DNA of 64,000 nt from Pelagibacterium flavum (GTDB lineage Bacteria > Pseudomonadota > Alphaproteobacteria > Rhizobiales > Devosiaceae), in the NCBI RefSeq assembly GCF_025854335.1, contig NZ_CP107716.1, forward strand, positions 496,001 through 560,000, given 5' to 3'. The position numbers and the translations under genes are program-made. The stretch's first letter is position 1. Each line of letters begins with the position of its first letter. Below are positions 25,143 to 34,158 of the stretch, piece after piece. A model generated the notes under the pieces. It saw only the letters and a program-made list of their open reading frames with translations, had not been told where the DNA came from and made no database searches.

Positions 25143-25167
25143 GAGAGCAGCAAGAACGATTTGACGG

Positions 25168-25196
25168 ACCCGCCTGCGCGAGCCGGCGGGTTTTTT
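25168..25196 (+). terminator. Rho-independent terminator after cheW
   Basis: ACCCGCC and GGCGGGT form a stem with a GC-rich loop, followed by TTTTTT, 25 bp after the cheW stop. This closes the STAS-cheY-cheA-cheW operon. Confidence 0.85.
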
Positions 25197-25232
25197 CGTG
25201 TGGGAATGGTGGGCCATGAGGGGGTCGGGTCG

Positions 25233-25258
25233 GTCGGGCGGCGACTTTGCCGCCCGAC
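25233..25258 (-). terminator. Hairpin 3' of the GNAT gene
   Basis: GTCGGGCGG and CCGCCCGAC pair perfectly over 9 bp with an 8-nt loop, just beyond the minus-strand stop at 25264. There is no T-run, so termination would be weak or rho-assisted. Confidence 0.45.
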
Positions 25259-25263
25259 AAACG

Positions 25264-25713
25264 TTAGCCGATCAGCCGTAAACGTGCATTTTCGAACGGG
25301 TAGCCTTCGTCGTCGATCAGGCGTCGAGAAAGCTCCTCAAAACCTAGCGCACGATAAAAGCCCATCGCCTGCTGGTTGCGCGTGTAGACTTCAAGCAAAA
25401 GCTCTCCCTTCAAGCCCAGCGCGTGCGCGATGAGATGGCGCCCGATGCCCATGCCTTGCCATTTCGGGGAAACAAACAATCCTCCGATGAAGGTTTCAAG
25501 CAGGCTGATGAAGCCGGTGGGTTGATCGCTCAAAGTCGCAACCCATGTTTCAGCACCCGGCAGATATTGCTCTTCAATAAGCGCGCGTTGTTCCATCAAA
25601 CGGCTCTCGCCGATAAAAGGATGTGCAACCAGTGAGGCTTCGAGCCAGATGCGGGAGAGCTTGGTAGTGTCCGTCGCCTCGAAAGGCCGGATTACAACGT
25701 TCTCGTTTTTCAT
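25264..25713 (-). CDS. GNAT-family N-acetyltransferase
   Basis: A 149-aa GNAT protein similar in layout to the YjaB group. The acetyl-CoA loop is GLFVSPKWQGMGIGRHLIAH, followed by LEVYTRNQQAMGFYRALGFE. The N terminus reads IRPFEATDTTKLSRIW. The substrate is unknown. It sits on the opposite strand inside the chemotaxis region and has no evident link to it. Confidence 0.85.
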   Translation of the reverse strand: MKNENVVIRPFEATDTTKLSRIWLEASLVAHPFIGESRLMEQRALIEEQYLPGAETWVATLSDQPTGFISLLETFIGGLFVSPKWQGMGIGRHLIAHALGLKGELLLEVYTRNQQAMGFYRALGFEELSRRLIDDEGYPFENARLRLIG

Positions 25714-25956
25714 GAGAACTCCGAAGAAAACATATGCAAAGAGGTCCGGCGACCATTGTTTTGGTGCCGGGCGATACCGCTATTTGCGGCTACGATCACA
25801 AGCCTCTGCGCATAAATCTCCTTCTGCAGCCGGCTGGCTTTTAGGACGTCAAGGATAACCGATCAATAGCCGGGGCGGGGTGGAAGCCGAACCTGTTGGT
25901 GACTTTGGCAAATGCCGTGGGCGGCCGAGCGGTTAGTCCCGCCTTTCACCAAACCC

Positions 25957-26310
25957 CTAGAAAAACTCGACTTCGCCGGTATTGGTGCGGGCGGCGATGC
26001 CCGAGAGGGATTCGTCGCGCAACTCGTCGAGAGTGAGGGTCGACCAGACGCCCTCGGCGGCCTGGGCGTCGTTGCCATCGGAGAGATCGGCGATCTTGCG
26101 GGCGGCGTCGGCCATGTTGCGGCAGCGCTGTTCGATGCGGTCCTGCATCTGGAGGGCGACGACGATCTGGCGGATGGCGGTGGAGCGGGCGGCGCTGCAA
26201 TCGATCGAGGTGTCGCCGAGCGTGAGGAGGCTGGCGGTGATGCCATCAACCATTTCCGCCGTCTGGCGAGCGGTTTCTTCCAGCTCTCTGGCCAGTTTGT
26301 GCAAGCTCAT
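25957..26310 (-). CDS. Small CheZ-motif chemotaxis protein, CheT-like
   Basis: A 117-aa helical protein. The central helix reads IVVALQMQDRIEQRCRNM, containing D57-R-I-E-Q61, the DxxxQ pattern seen in CheZ-type CheY-P phosphatases and, as I recall, in CheT of Sinorhizobium meliloti. Length and position beside cheD fit that protein. The N-terminal part (residues 1-35) also looks helical and amphipathic. The ATG at 26310 was chosen from the start of helical sequence; the frame extends to 26376. It is divergent from cheD with 216 bp between. The assignment rests on motif, size and context only. Confidence 0.6.
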   Translation of the reverse strand: MSLHKLARELEETARQTAEMVDGITASLLTLGDTSIDCSAARSTAIRQIVVALQMQDRIEQRCRNMADAARKIADLSDGNDAQAAEGVWSTLTLDELRDESLSGIAARTNTGEVEFF

Positions 26311-26526
26311 GCACGTAACCCCCGATTCACAATCATGGCGATCATAATGGCAGACTTCTAAACCGATGCTTGCCAATTTCCCCTATCCGTACTCATCGCC
26401 GGTTAGGGTTAGCAAATGGCTAACGAATGGCGCGATAGGTTCGGAAAAATTCCAATGGGAAACCCGGGCCATGCCGGGTTTTCGAAAAGCTCCAGGGAAG
26501 CGGTTAATGCCGTTTGAATTGTCTTG

Positions 26527-27096
26527 ATGCCCGATACCTTCACCCGTGGCGTGGTGACCACCGTCCACCAGGGTGATTGTGTAATATCGAACGAGCCCGA
26601 TGCGACGTTTTCGACGATTCTGGGATCGTGCATTTCGGCTTGCGTGCGCGACAGGGTGGCGCAAGTGGGGGGCATGAACCACTTTCTATTGGCCAGCCAG
26701 TCAGGATCGTCCAAGGACAGGTTCGGGGAATCGGCACGCTATGGCGCGTTCGCCATGGAGCAGCTCATCAACATGGTTTTGAGCAAGGGCACCGGGCGCA
26801 AGAGCAATCTCGAATTCAAGGTGTTCGGGGGCGGCAACATTCATGCGGGCATGCATGATGTGGGCATGAAGAACATCGAGTTCGTGCGCGAGTTCCTGAG
26901 CAATGAAGGCTATGTGCTTTCGAGCCAGGACATGGGGGGCAATTATGCCCGGCGGGTGATGTTCCAGCCCTTTGCCGGGCGGGCCTTTGTCAAACGGCTC
27001 GATTCAACCGACAACGCAAGGCTGGTGCGCGAAGAACTGGCGATCGCCAAACAGCAGCCCGCCAAGCCTGTGCTCGACGATATCGAATTGTTCTAG
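26527..27096 (+). CDS. cheD: Chemoreceptor glutamine deamidase CheD
   Basis: CheD deamidates glutamines of chemoreceptors and modulates adaptation. In this 189-aa protein the catalytic cysteine is Cys35 in ILGSCISACV and the histidine is His52 in GGMNHFLL. The family block FKVFGGGNIHAGMHDVG follows, then ARRVMFQPFAGRAFVK. The ATG at 26527 is preceded by an in-frame TTG; neither has a strong ribosome site. It is alone on this strand and separated from cheR/cheB by the EamA-MocR pair and the MCP gene. Confidence 0.92.
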   Translation: MPDTFTRGVVTTVHQGDCVISNEPDATFSTILGSCISACVRDRVAQVGGMNHFLLASQSGSSKDRFGESARYGAFAMEQLINMVLSKGTGRKSNLEFKVFGGGNIHAGMHDVGMKNIEFVREFLSNEGYVLSSQDMGGNYARRVMFQPFAGRAFVKRLDSTDNARLVREELAIAKQQPAKPVLDDIELF

Positions 27097-27130
27097 CCCT
27101 GAGCTGAATGTCGACTGGTCCTAACGGCAG

Positions 27131-27991
27131 TCACGCAAAGCGCCGGGCCAGGGCGACGCAGACGACGATGATGGCGGTGGCTGCCAGCATCGCGGCGGCG
27201 ATGGGTTCGCCCAGAACCAGACCTGAAAGCGCCAGCCCGAAAAAGGGCTGGAGCAACTGGAGCTGGCCGACGCCGGCGATGCCGCCGAGCGCCAGGCCGC
27301 GATACCAGAAGACAAAGCCGACCAGCATGGAAAAGACCGAGACATAGGCAAGGCCAAGCCAGGCGGGCGTGCCGATGGCCTGCCAGGAGGACGGCAGGGT
27401 GGCGAACGCCAGAGCTGCCATGAGCGGAGCCGAAAGCACCAACGCCCAGCAGATGACCTGCCAGCCGCCCAGCCGCCGCGAAAGCCTGGCCCCTTCCGCA
27501 TAGCCCAGGCCGCACACAATAATGGCGGCGATCATGTAGAGATCGCCGATCAGCGATCCCGCGCCGCCGCCGGAGATGGCAAAGGCGATGACGATGGCGC
27601 TGCCCAAGCCGGAAAACAGCCAGAAGGCGGGGCGAGGGTTTTCGCCGCCGCGCAGGACGGCAAACCCGGCGGTGGCGAGCGGGAGCAGGCCGATAAAGAC
27701 GATCGAACGCGCCGAGGTGATGTGCTCGAGCGCCAGGGCCGTCAGCAACGGAAAGCCGACAACGACGCCGATGGCGACGATGGCCAGCGAGACGAGGTCG
27801 GCGGGCCGGGGGCGGGGCTGGCCGAGCGCGACAAGGCAGGCTGCAGCCAAAAGCGCGGCAATGGCGGCGCGGGCCGAGGTGAGAAACAGCGGAGTGAAAT
27901 CGGCGACGGCGACGCGGGTGGCCGGCAGAGATCCGGAAAAGATGACGATGCCGAGCAGACCGCTGCCCCAGCCCTCAAGAGATGTTTTCAC
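27131..27991 (-). CDS. EamA/DMT-family transporter
   Basis: A 286-aa membrane protein with ten predicted helices and two EamA repeats, typical of metabolite or amino-acid exporters. Recognisable blocks are SGSLPATRVAVADFTP at the N terminus and FGLALSGLVLGEPI near the end. The start is uncertain: GTG 27991 and GTG 28012 are both possible and the open frame reaches 28057, across the operator. It is divergent from the MocR gene, the usual arrangement for a MocR-controlled exporter. Confidence 0.83.
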   Translation of the reverse strand: MKTSLEGWGSGLLGIVIFSGSLPATRVAVADFTPLFLTSARAAIAALLAAACLVALGQPRPRPADLVSLAIVAIGVVVGFPLLTALALEHITSARSIVFIGLLPLATAGFAVLRGGENPRPAFWLFSGLGSAIVIAFAISGGGAGSLIGDLYMIAAIIVCGLGYAEGARLSRRLGGWQVICWALVLSAPLMAALAFATLPSSWQAIGTPAWLGLAYVSVFSMLVGFVFWYRGLALGGIAGVGQLQLLQPFFGLALSGLVLGEPIAAAMLAATAIIVVCVALARRFA

Positions 27992-28061
27992 TGTTATGCC
28001 GACCTTTTGCACATGACCGCGCGACCCTAGGAGCGAAGGGCTGGTCAGGACAGACACAGAT

Positions 28062-28087
28062 CAATACAATAGTGAAAAATTGTATTG
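28062..28087. promoter_or_regulatory. Dyad operator between the EamA gene and the MocR gene
   Basis: CAATACAAT, an 8-nt spacer and ATTGTATTG form a perfect 9-bp inverted repeat in an AT-rich patch of an otherwise GC-rich region. TACAAT on either strand could serve as a -10 box. It is 71 bp from the exporter start and 18 bp from the MocR start. Confidence 0.65.
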
Positions 28088-28104
28088 GCAAGAGCAGGCA
28101 TACA

Positions 28105-29508
28105 TTGAACGCGATCGGGCAAATCGGCAGGCGGACGGAAACCGTGATGCAGGCGATCAGGGGGCGGGTGGCCAGCCGGGCGCTGGTGGCCGGCGACCGG
28201 TTGCCCTCGATCCGCGCGCTGGCCGCAGAGACGGGCGTTTCCCCATCGACGGTGGTCGAGGCCTATGACCGGCTGGTGGCCGACGGGGTGATCCGGGCGC
28301 GGCGGGGAGCGGGGTTTTTCGTTTGCGCCACGGCGCTGCCGCCGCTGGCGCTCGCTCAGGAGATCGCGCCGCAGGAACGCGATATCGATCCGTTCTGGGT
28401 GTCGCGGCAATCGCTCGATGGGGACGCCGAAGCGCTCAAGCCCGGTTGCGGCTGGCTTCCGGCGGACTGGATGCCGGTCGAGGCGATCCGCAAGGGGATG
28501 CGAGCTTTGGCGCGGGGTGGCGATGGAGCGCTTGTCGATTATGGTTCGACGCGGGGATCGGCGACGCTGCGGCGCATCATAAGGGGGCGTCTGGCGGCGG
28601 ACGGCGTGGAGACGTCACCCGACCAGCTCATGCTGACCGCCTCGGGAACGAGCGCCATCGATCTGGTGTGCCGTCTCGTTTTGCGACCGGGCGACACAGT
28701 GGTGGTGGACGATCCGTGCTACTTCAACTTTCGGGCCCTGCTGCGCGCCCATCAGGTGAAAATCGTCGGTGTGCCTTATACGCCGAGCGGACCGGATATC
28801 GAGCGGTTCGAGGCGGTGCTGGCGGCCGAGCGGCCAAAGCTCTATGTCACCAACAGCGGCCTGCACAATCCGACGGGGGCGATGGTTACGGCCCAAACCG
28901 CCCACAGGGTGCTGTCGGCGGCGGCCCATGACGTCACGATCGTCGAAGACGACATTTTTACCGATTTCGCGCCTGAACCCTTGCCGCATCTGGCGGGGCT
29001 GGACGGGTTGGACCGGGTGGTTCGCATCGGGAGTTTTTCAAAGACGGTTTCGGCCTCGTTGCGCTGCGGGTACATCGCCGCGCGGCCCGACTGGATCGAG
29101 GGGCTGATCGACCTGCAAATCGCCGCGGGGTTCGGCGGACCGAGCCCGGTTGCCGCCGAAATCGTTGCCGGGGTCCTGGCCGGTGGTGGGTATCGTCGGC
29201 ATATCGAGGAGGTGCGGCGCAGGCTGGCACGGTTACAGGGCGACACCGCGGCGGCGTTGCAGCGCATCGGGATAAAGCCCTGGATCGTGCCGCGCGGCGG
29301 GTTCAACCTCTGGGGGCAATTGCCCGAGGGGGTGGATTCGGCGCGGGTGGCGCGGACGGCGCTGGCGGACGCTATCGTTCTGGCGCCGGGCAATGTCTAT
29401 AGCGCATCGCGCACCGCCGGGCGGTTCATGCGGTTCAATGTTGCGCAATGCAAGGACCCGACGATTTTCACGGTGCTGGAAAGAGCCATCAAGGACCAGC
29501 CGGGGTAG
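28105..29508 (+). CDS. MocR-type transcriptional regulator (GntR winged helix fused to aminotransferase domain)
   Basis: A regulator of 467 aa if the TTG at 28105 is used. The GntR-type DNA-binding domain reads GDRLPSIRALAAETGVSPST, and the rest is an aminotransferase class I fold with the PLP lysine in IGSFSKTVSASLRCGYIA. Other blocks are VDDPCYFNFR and TNSGLHNPTGAM. Such proteins sense amino acids or PLP and control adjacent genes, here probably the divergent exporter. Starts at 28144 (GTG) or 28147 (ATG) are also possible. It separates two che gene groups but shows no tie to them. Confidence 0.88.
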   Translation: MNAIGQIGRRTETVMQAIRGRVASRALVAGDRLPSIRALAAETGVSPSTVVEAYDRLVADGVIRARRGAGFFVCATALPPLALAQEIAPQERDIDPFWVSRQSLDGDAEALKPGCGWLPADWMPVEAIRKGMRALARGGDGALVDYGSTRGSATLRRIIRGRLAADGVETSPDQLMLTASGTSAIDLVCRLVLRPGDTVVVDDPCYFNFRALLRAHQVKIVGVPYTPSGPDIERFEAVLAAERPKLYVTNSGLHNPTGAMVTAQTAHRVLSAAAHDVTIVEDDIFTDFAPEPLPHLAGLDGLDRVVRIGSFSKTVSASLRCGYIAARPDWIEGLIDLQIAAGFGGPSPVAAEIVAGVLAGGGYRRHIEEVRRRLARLQGDTAAALQRIGIKPWIVPRGGFNLWGQLPEGVDSARVARTALADAIVLAPGNVYSASRTAGRFMRFNVAQCKDPTIFTVLERAIKDQPG

Positions 29509-29578
29509 AGCGAAAACCTTCCCATAATGTTACCGGGATGGGGGGATGCTCACAAAGCATTAACCATAGGCTTTTAGG

Positions 29579-31150
29579 GTGGCGCGACGCTTTCTTATTG
29601 TCGGCAGACCATTGGCTCGAACCCGCCTCGTTACCGCATTACTGGCCCTCTGGTCGGCGACCCTCGCGGTCTGCCTGTTTCTTGCCGTCAATTTCTCGTC
29701 CCTTTCGTGGTGGCCGCTGGCGGTTGGCGGGATCTGGGTGGCGGCAATCGCCGTCAGTTTTGCGGTCGCGATCCTTGCCGACCGGGCACAGCGGCGTGTG
29801 CTCTCGAGCCTGGGCGAGGCGGTGGGGAGCGGGCCGATCGGCAAGAGCCGCGAAATCGAGCATATGCGGGCCATCACCGCCAATCTGTGCCTGCGGCTGG
29901 AACGCGCCATGACCTATTGCACAGCGTTCGAAACGCTGGCGCGTCCGGCCATGCTGGTCGATGGACAGGGCATTATCGTCAAGATGAGCGCGGGGCTGAC
30001 GGCGCTTGCGCCTGAATGTGCCGAGACCGATACGGCGGCCGCGCTGCTGGGCATAGCCGTTGAGCTGGGGGAAACGCCGACAAGTCATGCGGTGGCGCTT
30101 TCAGGGCAACGCCATATCGCAATCGCCAGCCCGCTGGCTCCGGATCGCTGGCTGATCGAGTTCGACCGGCCGGGGCGCGTGGTTCCCGCGAGTGTGCTCG
30201 ATGAGATCGGGCAGGCGCTGGCGGGAGGGCACACAGGCTATCGGATTGCTGCGGACGTCGTCGAGGACGTGCCTGAACTGGACCTGGTCAATGCGGGGCT
30301 GGCAACGCTCGATGCGGCGGCGGCGCGGCTCGATGCCCTGGCGCAGGGTGCCCCGATCGACGATGAGGGGGCCAATGACGGGCTGGCGGCGCGGATCACC
30401 GGGCTGGCGCGGCAGATCGAGGGAATCGATGCCGAACGCGAAACGGCGCTCGACATGCACAGGCGGGCCCGCGAGCGGCTGGAAAAGGTCGGAGCGCTTG
30501 TTGAGATCTGCCGTGAAGCGGCGCAGACCCTGACACGGTCGGCGGACGATGCGCGCAATCACATGGAAACGGTGCGCGGCGAGATCGATGCCGGACGCTC
30601 GCTTGCCGGACGCACAGCCGAGGGTGCGAGGGGCCTCAGCGCGGATTTTGAAAAGGCCAGGGCGTCGGCGGAAGAAACAAGCGAGCGGGTTGCGGCGGTA
30701 ACCGGGCTGGTGGGCAAGATCGACAAGCTGGTGGCCGGGATCGAGGAAGTGGCTTTCCGCACCAATCTTTTGGCGCTGAACGCTGCCGTTGAAGCGGCGC
30801 GGGCCGGGGAAAAGGGCGCAGGGTTTGCCGTGGTGGCCAGCGAAGTGCGCGAGTTGGCTCAAGCCAGCGCCAAGACCTCCAAGGACATAAGGGCATTGGT
30901 CAAGACCGGGCTGGGGGAAGCCGATGCCGGGGCGCAAGGGGCGCAGGTGCTGGCCGAGACCATGAGCACCGTTACCGCTCATTTACTGAATTTAAGTGAG
31001 GAGACGGCAATGATCGGCTCCAGTCTCGCAAGCGGCCATGAAGCGCTTGCGGCGGCGCGCTCCGATGTCGATCTGATCGGGGAGCGGGCACAACAACAGG
31101 CCGAGGCGCTCCAAGCGCAGCCGGCGGGGAAATCGGTCGGCAGAGCCTAG
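29579..31150 (+). CDS. Methyl-accepting chemotaxis protein with a PAS-like module
   Basis: A receptor of 523 aa. Two N-terminal membrane helices (about 17-40 and 45-66) are separated by only a few residues, so there is hardly any periplasmic domain. A PAS-like segment around [20 protein letters not shown] (residues 120-200) points to an internal or membrane-associated signal. The signalling tip is [20 protein letters not shown]. There is no C-terminal CheR-tethering pentapeptide and the methylation helices are poorly marked. The GTG start has no close alternative ATG. It heads the cheR-cheB-cheY operon. Confidence 0.85.
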   Translation: MARRFLIVGRPLARTRLVTALLALWSATLAVCLFLAVNFSSLSWWPLAVGGIWVAAIAVSFAVAILADRAQRRVLSSLGEAVGSGPIGKSREIEHMRAITANLCLRLERAMTYCTAFETLARPAMLVDGQGIIVKMSAGLTALAPECAETDTAAALLGIAVELGETPTSHAVALSGQRHIAIASPLAPDRWLIEFDRPGRVVPASVLDEIGQALAGGHTGYRIAADVVEDVPELDLVNAGLATLDAAAARLDALAQGAPIDDEGANDGLAARITGLARQIEGIDAERETALDMHRRARERLEKVGALVEICREAAQTLTRSADDARNHMETVRGEIDAGRSLAGRTAEGARGLSADFEKARASAEETSERVAAVTGLVGKIDKLVAGIEEVAFRTNLLALNAAVEAARAGEKGAGFAVVASEVRELAQASAKTSKDIRALVKTGLGEADAGAQGAQVLAETMSTVTAHLLNLSEETAMIGSSLASGHEALAAARSDVDLIGERAQQQAEALQAQPAGKSVGRA

Positions 31151-31191
31151 GTTTTCTGGGCGTTAACCGGCATTGGGGAGTCGGAACTTGT

Positions 31192-32052
31192 ATGGACAAT
31201 GGTGAATTTCCACTCAGCGAAAGAGAATTTTCGCGAATCCGCGAGCGCGTCTATCGCGTAGCGGGCATTTCCCTTTCCGACGCCAAGCGCACGCTGGTGA
31301 TTTCGCGTCTCTCCAAGATCGTGCGCAGCTTGTCGTTATCCGGGTTCGACGCCTATATCGATTTTCTCGAGACGCGGGGACAGGCCGAGGACGATCAGGA
31401 TTTCGTCAACGCGCTCACCACCAACCTGACACGGTTCTTCCGCGAGGATCATCATTTCGATCATCTCACGAGCTATGTGGCCGGACTGATCGCCAAGCCG
31501 CAACGCGTGGGCAAGGGCGCCAGGCCGCGCTTGCGCATCTGGTCGGCGGGATGCTCGACCGGGCAGGAGCCCTATACGATCGCGTTGAGCCTTCTGGCCG
31601 CGTTTCCCGAGCTCAAGCGCTGGGATTTCCGCATCCTTGCCACCGATATCGATTCCAACGTCGTGAACAAGGCGGCGCGAGGCATCTATCCGGCGAGCGA
31701 GCTCAATGGGCTCTCTGCGCAACGGGCCGGGTTGTTTGAAAAGACGGCAACCGGGGACATCCTCATCCCGAGCGCGGCGCGGGAGCTTGTCACCTTCAAG
31801 CTGCTCAATCTCATCGAACCCTGGCCGGTCAGCGGCCCGTTCGATGCCATTTTCTGCCGGAACGTGGCGATCTATTTCGACAAGCCCACCCAAGGGATGC
31901 TGTTTGACCGGCTCGGCCAGGTGCTGGCCCCGGACGGGTTCTTGTATATCGGTCACTCAGAAAACCTTCAGGCCGTTTCCAAGGGCTTCAGACTGGTGGG
32001 CAAGACTGTCTATCAACGCAAGGCAAATGCCGATGCAAAGGATGCAGCATGA
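31192..32052 (+). CDS. cheR: Chemotaxis protein methyltransferase CheR
   Basis: CheR methylates receptor glutamates with S-adenosylmethionine. The 286-aa protein has the N-terminal helical domain (EREFSRIRERVYRVAGISLS) and the methyltransferase domain with IWSAGCSTGQEPYTIA, the SAM-binding loop of CheR, then DAIFCRNVAIYFD and FLYIGHSENL. Its stop overlaps the cheB start as ATGA. Confidence 0.95.
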   Translation: MDNGEFPLSEREFSRIRERVYRVAGISLSDAKRTLVISRLSKIVRSLSLSGFDAYIDFLETRGQAEDDQDFVNALTTNLTRFFREDHHFDHLTSYVAGLIAKPQRVGKGARPRLRIWSAGCSTGQEPYTIALSLLAAFPELKRWDFRILATDIDSNVVNKAARGIYPASELNGLSAQRAGLFEKTATGDILIPSAARELVTFKLLNLIEPWPVSGPFDAIFCRNVAIYFDKPTQGMLFDRLGQVLAPDGFLYIGHSENLQAVSKGFRLVGKTVYQRKANADAKDAA

Positions 32053-33098
32053 GCAATATCAGGGTCCTGGTCGTTGACGATTCGGCACTCATTCGGGACG
32101 TTCTTTCAAAAACGCTGGCGCAAGAGGGCGATATCACGGTGGTGGGCACCGCCCACGATCCGCTGGACGCACGCGACAAGATCAAGGCGCTCAACCCCGA
32201 TGTCGTGACGCTCGATATCGAAATGCCCAACATGAACGGGCTGGCCTTTTTGCAAAAGATCATGCGGCTGCGACCGCTTCCCGTGGTGATGGTATCCACG
32301 CTGACCACCAAGGGCGCCTCGGAAACCATGCTGGCGCTTGAACTGGGCGCTGTCGATTTCGTTGCCAAGCCTGGCACCGAGGCCGCGGGCGGGCTCGATG
32401 CGTTCGGTGCGACGCTGCGTGAAAAGGTGCGCTTTGCGGCGCAGTCGGACGTGCAAGCCTCGGCGCATCGCGCCCCCGCGCCCGACCTTCCGCTCAAGAC
32501 GGCGGCGGCGCCCGAGGGCGCGCTGATTGCCATTGGCGCTTCGACCGGTGGTGTGGAAGCGATCCGGCAGGTGCTCTCCTGGATCCCCGCCGATTGTCCG
32601 CCGATCGTGATTGCCCAGCACATGCCCAAGGGGTTTACCGGGCGGTTTGCCGCGCGGCTCAACGAGTTGGTGCCGGTGCGGGTGATCGAGGCCGCCGACA
32701 GGATGGCGCTCGAGCGGGGCACGGCTTATGTCGCGCCGGGCGATTTTCATCTGCGGGTGGAAAAGACTTCCGGCCAGCTCAAATGCCGGGTGACCCAGGA
32801 CGAGGTGACTTCGGGGCACCGGCCGAGCGTGGATGTGCTTTTCAACTCGGTGGCGCGAGTGGTGGGACCGATGGCGGTGGGGGCGATCCTGACGGGCATG
32901 GGGCGCGACGGCGCGGCGGGTCTTAAGGCCATGCGCGAGGCCGGAGCGTTCACCATCGGGCAATCGCGCGGTTCGGCGCTGATCTATGGCATGCCCAAGG
33001 CGGCGTTCGAGATCGGCGCGGTGGTCGAGGAGGCGCCCGTGGAAAAGGTCGCCGGGCGGCTGGTCGCGGCCCTGATGAAGCTCAAGGCCGCAGCTTGA
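32049..33098 (+). CDS. cheB: Protein-glutamate methylesterase CheB
   Basis: A 349-aa CheB with an N-terminal receiver (Asp56 in VVTLDIEMPNMNG) and a C-terminal methylesterase. The catalytic triad is Ser165 (IGASTGGVE), His191 (AQHMPKGFT) and Asp287 (GMGRDGAAG). It removes methyl groups from receptors and can deamidate glutamines. It is translationally coupled to cheR. Confidence 0.96.
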   Translation: MSNIRVLVVDDSALIRDVLSKTLAQEGDITVVGTAHDPLDARDKIKALNPDVVTLDIEMPNMNGLAFLQKIMRLRPLPVVMVSTLTTKGASETMLALELGAVDFVAKPGTEAAGGLDAFGATLREKVRFAAQSDVQASAHRAPAPDLPLKTAAAPEGALIAIGASTGGVEAIRQVLSWIPADCPPIVIAQHMPKGFTGRFAARLNELVPVRVIEAADRMALERGTAYVAPGDFHLRVEKTSGQLKCRVTQDEVTSGHRPSVDVLFNSVARVVGPMAVGAILTGMGRDGAAGLKAMREAGAFTIGQSRGSALIYGMPKAAFEIGAVVEEAPVEKVAGRLVAALMKLKAAA

Positions 33099-33188
33099 TG
33101 GTTTGCATTGAGATTATTGTAACGGTTGTCGCCTAGTTTTGAAGGCTGATCATTCCGGAAGAAGACCGGATTTTAAGGCGGAGAATCC

Positions 33189-33578
33189 ATGCCAAAGGCC
33201 AGCGCAGTCAGCGTCCTCATTGTCGATGACCAGCAATCGATGCGGGGCATCTGTAAATACATCCTCACTCAGCTCGGGTTCAAGGACATCGTGGAGGCTA
33301 AATCGGGCCGCGATGCGCTGACCAAGCTTGAAAAGACCAGTGTCGATCTGATCATTTCCGACTGGAACATGGACGATGTCGACGGGCTGACGCTGCTCAA
33401 GGTGATCCGCAAGCACCCGCGCACGCAAGGGATGCCCTTCATCATGGCGACCGGCCGCTCCGACAAGGAACAGGTCAAGGAAGCCATCGAGAGCGGCGTG
33501 AACAATTACATCATCAAGCCCTATGACGCCGGAACGATGAAGAAACGCATCGAGGCGGTTATCGGCGCGCTGAGCTGA
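33189..33578 (+). CDS. cheY: Second CheY-type response regulator
   Basis: A 129-aa receiver domain with DD at 13-14, phospho-acceptor Asp58 in LIISDWNMDDVDG, MATGRSDKEQV and the conserved Lys in IIKPYDAG. The WNM-DDVDGL stretch is typical of the motor-binding CheY of alphaproteobacteria and of E. coli CheY. It lies 90 bp after cheB and ends the operon, with a hairpin after the stop. It is the better candidate of the two for the flagellar switch. Confidence 0.93.
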   Translation: MPKASAVSVLIVDDQQSMRGICKYILTQLGFKDIVEAKSGRDALTKLEKTSVDLIISDWNMDDVDGLTLLKVIRKHPRTQGMPFIMATGRSDKEQVKEAIESGVNNYIIKPYDAGTMKKRIEAVIGALS

Positions 33579-33603
33579 ACGACCGCGATATTTGCGTTTG
33601 CAG

Positions 33604-33627
33604 GGGCGTCCATCGGGGCGCCCTTTT
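33604..33627 (+). terminator. Weak terminator after the second cheY
   Basis: GGGCG and CGCCC enclose a 10-nt loop followed by TTTT, 25 bp after the cheY stop. The stem is short, so confidence is moderate. Confidence 0.5.
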
Positions 33628-33696
33628 GCTTGGGTGGGCTTGGCAAGGCCGCCAGCCCATGGTTGAAGAGCAAAACGGGTGAGGGCGGCAAAGGCC

Positions 33697-34065
33697 ATGA
33701 CCACAAAGACCATCGGGCTGGTGGCCCATGATGAAAAGAAGGACGACATGGTCGCCTTCGCGCAGGCGCACAAGGACCGGCTGAGCGGTTTCACGCTGGT
33801 GGGCACGGGCACGACGGGCGGGCGCGTGGCGCAGGAAACCGGGCTCGCCGTCCTGGCGCTCAAGAGCGGTCCGCTGGGCGGGGATGCGCAGATCGGGGCG
33901 ATGATCGCCGAGGGGCGGCTGGACGCGCTGATCTTCTTTATCGATCCCATGAGCGCCCTGCCGCACGATGTGGACGTCAAGGCGTTGACGCGGCTTGCGA
34001 CGCTCTATGACATCCCGGTTGCCTACAACAAGTCCACAGCAGAAGCGGTGCTCAAAGCGCTTTGA
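33697..34065 (+). CDS. mgsA: Methylglyoxal synthase
   Basis: MgsA converts dihydroxyacetone phosphate to methylglyoxal, relieving phosphate stress in glycolysis. It is 122 aa with [13 protein letters not shown] at the N terminus, the phosphate site [32 protein letters not shown] and the C-terminal NKSTAE motif; catalytic Asp and His positions are present. ATG 33697 lies behind GAGGG; an in-frame GTG at 33679 exists. It is a single gene on the same strand between cheY and the LIV transporter genes. Confidence 0.93.
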   Translation: MTTKTIGLVAHDEKKDDMVAFAQAHKDRLSGFTLVGTGTTGGRVAQETGLAVLALKSGPLGGDAQIGAMIAEGRLDALIFFIDPMSALPHDVDVKALTRLATLYDIPVAYNKSTAEAVLKAL

Positions 34066-34158
34066 GTTGACCGGAAGGCGCTGTTGTGAACAGATGCCGC
34101 AATTCCGGGGCTTTTTGACCTTTTGGTCCAACAAAAATTTGAGGGGCTGAGCATAAGC

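Noticed and set aside
25863..26249. 128-aa Ser/Pro-rich minus-strand frame
   Set aside because: Out-of-frame shadow of the CheT-like gene on the same strand.
34109..34158. Inverted AT-rich sequence upstream of livG (TTTTTGACC...GGTCCAACAAAAA)
   Set aside because: Imperfect arms and no clear -10 spacing; possibly the liv promoter, but not strong enough to list.
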